From the NCBI GenBank assembly GCA_032622095.1, contig CP136068.1:55512025-55576024 (forward strand): DNA of 64,000 nucleotides, in the 5' to 3' direction. The position numbers and the translations under genes were made by a program. Shown here in pieces: positions 56,690 through 64,000 of this stretch. The notes beneath the pieces were generated by a model. It had not been told where the DNA came from. It saw only the letters and a list, made by a program, of their open reading frames with translations, and did not search any database. Every line of letters begins with the position of its first letter. Position 1 is the stretch's first letter. This stretch comes from Siphonodentalium dalli (lineage: Eukaryota; Mollusca; Scaphopoda; Gadilida; Siphonodentaliidae).

Positions 56690-57853
56690 GAGCACCCATT
56701 CTCCACACCCAGTCACAAAAAAACGGCACTGTGGGGTTAATCGCGTTGATAGTTAAAGAGCGTTCGTATCCGCAGTGTCGTTGATAAAGAGCGTATGCGT
56801 GTAATGTGATTCTTACGTCTGTGTCCACACGTGAGCGTGACTGTATCCAGACATGAGCGTGTTGTGTGATTCTTACGTACTTAGGGCTTCCTAGGAACGG
56901 CATCGGGTCAGTTTTTCCACCCGAGGTGATCTTCACCTTGAAACGGGTACCCACAAATGATATTTATGTGTGTGTCCTTTATAGACTCGAACCGATTGAG
57001 CTCAAACTTGCTAGCTACGGGAAATGTCATGGACGGGTTAAATTGTGACCACGACCTGACCTTGACATTGAAAATGATCAATTCAAGGTCAAATCGGGTA
57101 AAATTGAAAAACAAAACATTAAATTAAAAAGGCACAATTAACTCATTGAAAAACAAAAAATTAAATTAAAAAATTAATTAAAAAAATTAAAAATTGTCAT
57201 GTTTCTGATGATTGCCGCCAGTGGCGGGCTAACATGCTAGTCTACTCTATATTTTGGGACTTCTGTCTGTCTGTTTGTTTGTTTGTTAGCATTGGCCGGA
57301 CGGATTTCGACGAAATTTGATACCTAGAGATACTTTTGTCCGGGGAGTGTTTTGGACGGGTCAAATCGTTACCCCGAACTGACCTTGACCTTCAAAATTC
57401 TCAATTCAAGGTCAAATCGCGCCTTTCGACGGGATTTCGACGAAATTTGATACATAGGGGTACGTTTGTCCGGGGAGTGTTTTGGACGGGTCAAATCGTG
57501 ACCCCGACTTGACATTGACCTTCAAAATGATCAATTCAAGGTAAAATCGCGCCTTTCGGTGGGATTTCGACGAAATTTGATACCTAGGGATACTTTTGTC
57601 CGGGTCAAATCGTGAACCTGTCCTGACGTTGACCTTCAAAATGATCAATTCAAGGACAAATCGCGCCTTTCGACAGGATTTCGACGAAATTTGATACCTA
57701 TGGGTACTTTTGTCCGGGGAGTGTTTTGGACGGGTCAAATCGTGACCCCGACCTGACCATGACCTTCAAAATTGTCAATTTAAGGTCAAATCGCGGCTTT
57801 CGATGGATTTCGATGTTATTTAGCCCGGACGAAGTCGGGTCACCCTGCTAGTA
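56690..57853 (-). repeat. Composite repeat Y, inverted copy
   Basis: Reverse-complement counterpart of 33113-34696, in order: GATAGTTAAAGAGCG and ACACTGCGGATACG words (56727-56780), GGGTACCCACAAATGAT (56945), the TTTTGGGACTTCTGTCTG end (57252), four units of about 100-150 bp with GGATTTCGACGAAATTTGAT and TGACCTTGACCTTCAAAA, and AGCCCGGACGAAGTCGGGTC at its start (57820-57853). Confidence 0.8.
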
Positions 57854-57857
57854 TTGT

Positions 57858-58128
57858 TTTTATGGCTAATAATATGATCTTGATTTCTGACTATGGTTTT
57901 CTTATATTGTCTGTCCCTGTGTTCAGTTTCCCTTTCGAAGAATGAATCATCCTTGACTCCATCGTGTTTATCCACCGTTTGTAAAAAGTCATCCCGAGCA
58001 TACTTGATTCTTTTAGCCAGAACACTCGCGCCTGTCTTGTTCGGATGCCAATTGTCTCTGTACAATGCAGCATCCACTCTACCTACCCTCTGTGACACGA
58101 ATCCATGCCCATCTATATCTACATTTGC
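57858..58128 (-). pseudogene. SGNH-hydrolase-like C-terminal fragment (LINE ORF1 esterase?)
   Basis: The minus-strand frame contains GHGFVSQRVGRVDAALYRDNWHPNKTG in pieces and VLAKRIKYARDDF. The DNxHPNKxG word resembles the catalytic Asp-His block of SGNH/GDSL esterases, which form ORF1 of many CR1/L2-type LINEs and also occur in other dispersed ORFs. The N-terminal GDS(L) and Gly/Asn blocks are missing, cut by the satellite that starts near 58130. The tail SFFERETEHRDRQYKK is charged. Confidence 0.5.
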
Positions 58129-58129
58129 G

Positions 58130-60000
58130 AATGTCTGTCTGTCTGTGTTCTATAGAAATTCACAGGGGACCATCTAGATGGCACCAAAGGGGTCTATCAG
58201 CGGTAACTTTTTACAAGAAAGATAATGGCATGGGTTAGAATTTTCTAAAGTGACGCTGTTGTTGTCAGGGGCCCAAAAGGGGGAGGGGCAGAAATATGTT
58301 TCGTCGCCGATTACCACCAAACGTATATATAATCATCCCCATGGTATGTGTGGTTTAAATATGTCAAAGGTGGCTTCGTTCGAGCCAGGGATACACGGAA
58401 GGGGAGAGGGGCACCAAAATTGATAAAAAATATTTTAGCGATAATTTCCATCAAATTGATACACATTATTCTCCATGATACAAAGAATCTAATTGTGTGA
58501 TTTAAAGACTCCAAATTAGTGTCGTTTGGATGAGAGATTGGGGAGGTGGGCACTAAATTTGATTCGAATCAGGGGTGCACTTAAATGGAGAGGGGCACCA
58601 AAATTTATACAAATTTTTTAACCCAATTTCCAACAAATTGATACATATTCTTATCCATGATACGAGGAATATAATCATGTGATTTAAAGACGCCATATTG
58701 GTGCTGTTTGAGTGAGAGTTGTGGGGGGGGGGCGAGTGGTGTGGTCACTAAATTTGATAAAAATTTGTTTAGTCGCCGATTAGCACCAAATTTATAAATA
58801 ATTATCTCGATGATATCAGGAGTCTAATTTTGTGGTTTAAATATGTCAAAAGTGGGGGCATTCGAGTCAGGGGTGCGTAGAGTGTGAGAGGGACACAAAA
58901 TTGATAATCAGTATGTTTAGTGCCGATTTCCACCAGATTGATACATATTCTTCTCCGTGATACGACAATGTAATCTTGTGGTTTAATACGCCAGATTGGT
59001 GCTGTTTGGGCGAGAGATATGGGGGCCCTAAATTTGATACGAATTTGCATACTCGCCAATTTTCACCAATCTTATATATATTCCATCTCCACAATGAGTC
59101 TAAGTGTGTGGTTTAATGATGTCAAAAGTGGCCGCTTGAGTCCGAGATAAGGACGGGAGGGTCACCAAAAACTGATAAAAATGTGTGTAGTGCCAATTAC
59201 CATCAAATTCATACACGCTCTTCTCAAATGATACGAGGAATCAAATCGTCCGAGTTAAAAACGCCACATGTGGCGCCTAGATATATTTGCGAATATCTGT
59301 CTGTATGTGTTCTATATATAACTTCACGGGGTACAATCGAGATGACACAAAGGCGGTCTAACAGGAGTAACTTTTTACGAGGAATATAATGTTGCGGGTT
59401 AAAATTTGCTAAAGTGACGCTGTTGGTGTCAGGGGCAGAAAAGGGGAGGGCTAGCGCAAAAAAAAAAATGATGAAATAGTTTTGTCGCCGATTTCCACCA
59501 AATCTATACATAATCACCTCCATGATATGGCGCCGTTCGAGTCAGGGGTTGAGGGGGGAGCACCAACCACTGATTTTTTAGCACAGATTTCCACCAAATT
59601 TATATATAATTCTCCTCCATGATACGAGGAATATAATCGTGTTACATGTATTTAAAGACGCCAAATTGCATGGTGTCGTTTGGGTAAGAGATGGGGGTAA
59701 TAACTATGATAATAATTTGTTTAGTTGCCGATTACCACCAAACTTATATATAATCATATCCATTATAATAGACGTCTAATAGACGTGGTTTAAATATGTC
59801 AAAAATTGTGCCGCTCAAGTCATGCACGAGGAGGGGACTTGCACCAAATTTGATACGAATATATTTAGGTGAGAGATGGGGGTAATAACTATGATAAGAA
59901 TTTGTTTAGTTGCCGATTACCACCAAACTTATATATACTCATCTCCATTATATCATGTATGCATGAGTCTAATAGACGTGGTTTAAATATTGACGCGTGA
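58130..60000. repeat. Satellite-like tandem array, about 155-bp units, higher-order pattern
   Basis: About 11 diverged units with GATTTCCACCAAATTGATAC, CTCCATGATACGAGGAAT, GTGGTTTAAATATGTCAAAA and GAGTCAGGGGTG words. Two alternating unit types exist. A distinctive start (GCGAAT(G/A)TCTGTCTGT...TTCTATA, then GTAACTTTTTACGA) occurs at 58128 and 59287, a higher-order period of about 1.16 kb. No gene is present. Confidence 0.8.
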
Positions 60001-60210
60001 GTGCCAAAATGTTCTATGTGGCTTTTCCTTTTTTGTTTGGAAATTAGATTTGAAGTTTTTGACATCCGATGGTGTATTCTAGATTTAATTGGTGAAATGT
60101 TAAACACTTTTTAGATCAGTCAATTCAATTCAATTCAATTTTATTTAGTAATATATAACAAACATGATAATGTATAATACAAAAATCAAACAAAATATAG
60201 TATATATTAC

Positions 60211-60254
60211 TGGGAGATGGCATGACCTACTGGTCGTCTTCCTGCACACTCCCA
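60211..60254 (-). other. Stem-loop in LINE C 3' UTR
   Basis: On the minus strand, TGGGAG (60254-60249) pairs with CTCCCA (60216-60211). Inside are AGGAAGAC and an inner GACC-AGTA-GGTC hairpin (60235-60224). It has the same layout as the LINE A stem-loops with different stem bases. Confidence 0.65.
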
Positions 60255-60507
60255 AACTTAGATAATTATATTCCGACTCTGATCCCAAATGACAGCATAT
60301 ATTGGTGATACAAGTTTTTTTTATCTATAGTAGTGTAGACAACGATACTTTTGTGGTTTAGTTTTTTCCATAGCCTAAGTGGCAATACAGTAAAATATCG
60401 TTCAATTATGATATATAATATAAATTTTGGTATAATATAAGACTGATGATATAGTTGTATTCTTCACACATAATGGGCGTACATGCGTTGGATTCACTTA
60501 ACAATTC

Positions 60508-61890
60508 TTACATATATATAGTTGATTCATCCATGAACGGATAACAGTCGAAACAGTGTAGGTTTTTACAAAGAACACTGTCAAGATAGCTGCTTATGAT
60601 ATCTTCAGATACGTCTCGTTTAAATTTGGAACGTGGTAAAACTAACTGTAAAGATGTATCTAGTTCTTTCCAAAGTTTCGGGAAGATATGGTAAGGGAGG
60701 TTTTCGGTGAAGGATGTTCTAGATTTTGTTCCACCTAATTTGCCACTTTGTCTTGTTACCATTGTTGGGTTGTGGTATATGCGATAAGTGTTCTGAAATG
60801 AGATAGGTAGTTGGTTGCAGAACCAATCGTTCATGAATTGATAGGTGCGTAATTTATAAAGATCGTGAGCTTTTAGTATATTACTTTTTTTAAAGAGTGG
60901 ATCGGTGTGGCTGTTATATCTTTTATTATGTATAATGCGAATTGCCTTTTTCTGCAATACTATTAATTTATTAAACGTATTCGAATTTCCCCAAATTTCT
61001 ATGCCATATGTTAGGTGACTATGAATTAGACTGTAATACAACTGTCGTAAATTCCTTTCTGGAAGAATGTGTTTAACTCTGTTAATTGCATATAGAGCTC
61101 TAGACATTCTTGTTGCAATTAAAGCCGTGTGGTTGTTGAAAGTTAAATTTTCGTCCAGATGAATACCAAGGAATTTGAAGGATTTTTCTTTGCAGTTGCT
61201 TCCTATTCTTTCAATTATTTGACCATTTATCTGTAGAGTATGTTTCGTGCAATTATAGTTTCCACCAGTTGGTTGAAATAAAATATATTTGGTTTTCTTG
61301 GCATTTAATGACAGTTTGTTTGCCTTGCACCATTGATTGAGTAATTCAAGTTGAATATTTGTGCGCTTAAAAAGTAAATCTAAATTATGATGAGACGCAT
61401 ATACAGTAGTATCATCTGCAAATGATAAAAGGGATAATGATGTACTCCGGTGCATGTCATTCACATAGATAAGAAAAGGTAAAGGGCCTAAGATAGATCC
61501 CTGAGGGACACCAGTTCTAATATGGATTTCACTTGATACACAGCCGTCTAAATCTACATATTGCACTCTATCTCTTAAGTAACTCTCGAACCAATGTTTT
61601 ATATTGCCTCGAACTCCATAAAATTCAAGTTTAGATAATAGTATATCGTGATTTATGGTATCGAAAGCTTTTGAGAAGTCAATAAAAGTTGTTAATGTAC
61701 AATCTTTTGATTTCTTGTCATTATTAATCACAATGTCGTTAAGAAGTCGGATTATTGGGTGAACTGTAGAATGGCCTCTCCGGAAGCCATATTGTTCTTT
61801 ATAGAATTTATCATGGAAAAATTCCACTAACCTGTTACATACCACTTTCTCTAGGATTTTAGAAAATGTGTGAAGAATACTAATTGTGGA
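60508..61890 (-). CDS. LINE C reverse transcriptase, 5'-truncated ORF
   Basis: The frame is open from about 61890 (ISILHTFSKILEKVV); the first ATG is at 61845, giving 445 residues. Motifs: EQYGFRRGHSTVHPI (about residue 18), FIDFSKAFDTINHDIL (about 51), TGVPQGSILGP (about 113), LLSFADDTTVYA (catalytic pair, about 140), KFLGIHLDENLTF (about 226), RYNSHTDPLFKK (about 315), and a C-terminal CKNLHCFDCYPF. It has no internal stop or frameshift, so truncation happened at insertion and decay since has been slight. It lacks the start of the fingers domain and could not act alone. Confidence 0.88.
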   Translation of the reverse strand, partial: STISILHTFSKILEKVVCNRLVEFFHDKFYKEQYGFRRGHSTVHPIIRLLNDIVINNDKKSKDCTLTTFIDFSKAFDTINHDILLSKLEFYGVRGNIKHWFESYLRDRVQYVDLDGCVSSEIHIRTGVPQGSILGPLPFLIYVNDMHRSTSLSLLSFADDTTVYASHHNLDLLFKRTNIQLELLNQWCKANKLSLNAKKTKYILFQPTGGNYNCTKHTLQINGQIIERIGSNCKEKSFKFLGIHLDENLTFNNHTALIATRMSRALYAINRVKHILPERNLRQLYYSLIHSHLTYGIEIWGNSNTFNKLIVLQKKAIRIIHNKRYNSHTDPLFKKSNILKAHDLYKLRTYQFMNDWFCNQLPISFQNTYRIYHNPTMVTRQSGKLGGTKSRTSFTENLPYHIFPKLWKELDTSLQLVLPRSKFKRDVSEDIISSYLDSVLCKNLHCFDCYPFMDESTIYM

Positions 61891-61900
61891 ATAACTATGT

Positions 61901-62401
61901 GTTGTCGAATATCAAAGCTGAAAAGCTTTTGCTTTTTTAGCAATTTGCACTTTTCTGTTTTCAGATAGAACGTTTTGTGACGAATTCGCTATTCCAGTTT
62001 CATGCTAAATTGATCAAGTACATACTGTAGAACAGTTAAGCATGCGTTTGATGACCATTTTTATTGGGTCTATTGTACATATAACAGTTATATTAAGCAT
62101 GCGTGTGATATGTTCGCTGAATATATTTATTAGGTATTTAATGGTGATATGTACCAAATTAAAATATGTGGTCACCTGACAACTATTGTTATTTTGTTGC
62201 GAAATCACTTTGCTCGCGAGGGAGTGGTGATTGGCGTCATGAGTATACAGCAATGTATACAACTGTCGATTAACGACCATGGCTCGGCATAGTCAGTCAC
62301 TGTATGGTCTTGTGAATTTTGCCCTCCCTCAATTTAGTTCACCAGGCTGATATATTGTCCTTTAGTAGGTACGTCTCTTCTATATGTACTAGGTGTGTTC
62401 T
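61901..62401. other. No feature recognised
   Basis: AT-rich sequence between LINE C and a TTAA element; (AAGCATGCG)-type word repeated at 62037 and 62095. Confidence 0.3.
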
Positions 62402-62405
62402 TTAA

Positions 62406-62631
62406 AGGGGCGTGTTGGGTCCAGTGTACTGCGTTGTTTGGAAGGGTGTATCAATGGGAAGGAAATTGCCGTCTGATCATTATGACTAATTGGGTAGTTT
62501 ATTGATACAGAAAGGCAAGTAATAAAACTCTGAACAATTTATTTCACTAATTTTAATCGAACAATTAAACTTTGAACCATATATTTTAACTAATTAGAAC
62601 ACAACAATATATACTGTATTGTATACTGATG

Positions 62632-62666
<35 letters not shown>

Positions 62667-62839
62667 CCATTTAATTACATGCATGCGACAGCGAATTAGT
62701 TTCAATGTGTGGGAAAATGATTACCCCGATCAGCCTGTACGATCAGTAACCATATACTGCTCCCCGGGGAAGGGGAGGTACAGTTTCAATGTGACTAGCA
62801 TACTGACAAGATATTGCACTGGTCACAATCAGGTCCCCT
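62406..62839. mobile_element. TTAA-flanked MITE 2
   Basis: Imperfect inverted ends (AGGGG...CCAGTG at 62406-62426 and CACTGG...TCCCCT at 62818-62839) lie between TTAA at 62402-62405 and 62840-62843. It contains a (TAA)n microsatellite at about 62635-62666. The first bases resemble MITE 1 (AGGGG), so the two may share a transposase. Confidence 0.7.
62635..62666. repeat. (TAA)n microsatellite
   Basis: About ten uninterrupted TAA/ATA repeats. Confidence 0.95.
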
Positions 62840-62871
62840 TTAAGGCATAGTACGAGCGACCTTGCTCAGGG

Positions 62872-63444
62872 ATCACATCAACTTGGCACGTAATTCGAAC
62901 AGCGTACGATCTCACAATTGCACGCTGATAAATTCGGACAGGCCACTCAACGAGTATGCACGCTATGCAATGCCGAGATTGATGACGAGTACCACATAAT
63001 TTTACGCTGTATATATATATAGTGAACTTAGAGAACTAAGAGAAAAGTATCTTAAGCCATATTTCTATAAGAGGCCAAATGTATTGAAATTAGCGCACTT
63101 TTCAGAACCCACAACGAGAAAACATTGAGAAAATTATCATTATTCATACGAAATGCGCTAAAAGTAGTACAATCTGAGTCCTCTTGAGGCTTAATTCCTA
63201 TACAACCATTCAAAATCCATATCCAATAACCGAACACGAAACCGATAACGCCGAACACATCAGTAAACGATATATCTATCAGATAAATATAATTACATAC
63301 AGATCAAGACACTATTGCTATGTACAACTATATTATATCCACATGTGCATCCATGCAACAATTTATATTTGCATCGATTTTTGCAATATGTTTCTGTTAT
63401 ATCTATTTTGATGATCAGAATACTAAGAAATTGAATTGAATTGA
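62872..63444 (+). pseudogene. LINE 3' fragment (lineage E) with zinc-finger-like end
   Basis: The frame around 62900-63015 reads ISQLHADKFGQATQRVCTLCNAEIDDEYHIILRC, a C-C-H-C end motif as in LINE B. A (TA)n insertion follows, then ELRELREKYLKPYFYKRPNVLKL and, after another shift, LRKLSLFIRNALKVV and a stop at 63187. The 3' part ends in (AATTG)n at 63428-63444, the same pentamer as LINE C. It is broken by at least two frameshifts. Confidence 0.8.
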
Positions 63445-63449
63445 CTGCT

Positions 63450-63562
63450 GTGTGAACCTCGCATTTGACCAGCGACGTGCTGCGAACTCGTCTACCGGTA
63501 GTTCTGTTGACAGCGAATACAAGTCGGACGCACTATAACCACTGGACCACGGATCTACTTCT
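63450..63562 (-). mobile_element. tRNA-like SINE remnant or tRNA pseudogene
   Basis: On the minus strand, GATCCGTGGTCCAGTGGTTA followed by TAGTGCGTCCGAC matches the 5' half of a tRNA with a pol III A box (TGGTCCAGTGG). About 60 nt later GAGTTCGCAGC approximates a B box. No intact cloverleaf is visible, so it is not a working tRNA. The body beyond the tRNA part was not identified. Confidence 0.45.
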
Positions 63563-64000
63563 TTGCATGTTCTGGGGACAACATGATTGCAAAAAAAAAT
63601 GAAGCAAAACTCTTGTGGATGTCCGATGCAGCATATATTTACCCTTTGAAGGTTGATAATATTGTTTGTATAGCACATCGTACAATAAAAACTGATAAAT
63701 TCTCGAAAGTTTAGCATGTTTAATATGACTGACACTACATGTATCTGTCACTATACTATAGTATGGCGGTGTTTTGGAGATAAAAAAAAAGCGTTACCAA
63801 TCGAATATGTATGACTATACGGTAGGCCAACAAAGAGTCGAACGAAGACCTCGGTTTGATGATTTGCGATAATTATATCCGCCATCCAGTCCTTTGGGGC
63901 TGGTTTGTACAACTATAGTACTACCTAACATAATTTACTTCTACAAAATGTTACCCAGAATAATCCCATCTGATCCGTCCGGTCTAATCTCAACTACGAG
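63563..64000. other. No feature recognised
   Basis: Short A-runs and open frames only. Confidence 0.3.

Larger units (their letters stand above)
60119..61900 (-). mobile_element. CR1/L2-like LINE C, 5'-truncated, minus strand
   Basis: An intact RT ORF, a 390-nt 3' UTR with the AGGAAGAC stem-loop (60211-60254), and an (AATTG)n tail at 60119-60140. The match begins near 61900 with ISILHTFSKILEKV, so the endonuclease and the RT N-terminus are lost. It is related to LINE A in motif style (GVPQGSILGP, FADDTT), but is a different family. Confidence 0.88.

Noticed and set aside
63450-63562. Functional tRNA gene
   Set aside because: A-box-like half is good, but the B box and stems are not intact; better explained as SINE or pseudogene.

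Overview
This is a stretch of an AT-rich invertebrate animal genome. It is most likely from a marine lophotrochozoan, probably a mollusc: it combines low gene density, many short hAT and TTAA elements, several non-LTR retrotransposon lineages, and dispersed 'gacagacggacgg...tcctactcttttatata' and 'acccgacttcgtccgggc' repeats of a kind I associate with mollusc genomes. The phylum is an inference; only 'eukaryote, metazoan' is firm.

One host gene is clearly recognisable: the last four coding exons of DHX8 (PRP22 spliceosomal DEAH-box helicase), + strand, 4675-9508, with clean splice sites and matching phases. Its upstream intron holds a nearly complete CR1/L2-like LINE (448-4287). The next intron holds a 1.15-kb hAT-type element. 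The intron after that begins with a minisatellite grown from the exon/intron boundary itself.

From about 10 kb to the end I see no convincing host gene. The layout is: hAT elements at 10046-11180 and 16867-17961; diverged tandem and dispersed repeats at 11.6-16.1 and 18.3-19.1 kb; a 99-nt near-perfect hairpin at 19.4 kb; LINE debris at 21.8-22.4 kb; a minisatellite (22.8-27.4 kb) split by a minus-strand LINE and by a TA-flanked foldback element; dispersed repeats with a 29-bp array (31.4 kb) and a 130-bp array carrying nuclear-receptor-like half-sites (33.1-34.7 kb); a decayed minus-strand copy of a repetitive invertebrate gene family with a putative PIN/XPG-like domain (35.4-38.7 kb); a second copy of the first LINE family (39.3-40.8 kb); another LINE fragment followed by a TTAA element (42.1-43.8 kb); two adjacent 2.2-kb inverted-repeat units (44.9-49.4 kb); LINE, satellite and microsatellite debris (50.6-60.1 kb); a large minus-strand LINE RT ORF (60.1-61.9 kb); and a TTAA element, LINE tail and tRNA-like SINE remnant (62.4-63.6 kb).

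The most notable hidden signal is a stem-loop in the 3' UTRs of three LINE copies. It keeps an AGGAAGAC loop motif while the stem bases change in a compensatory way, which suggests the RNA structure the reverse transcriptase recognises.
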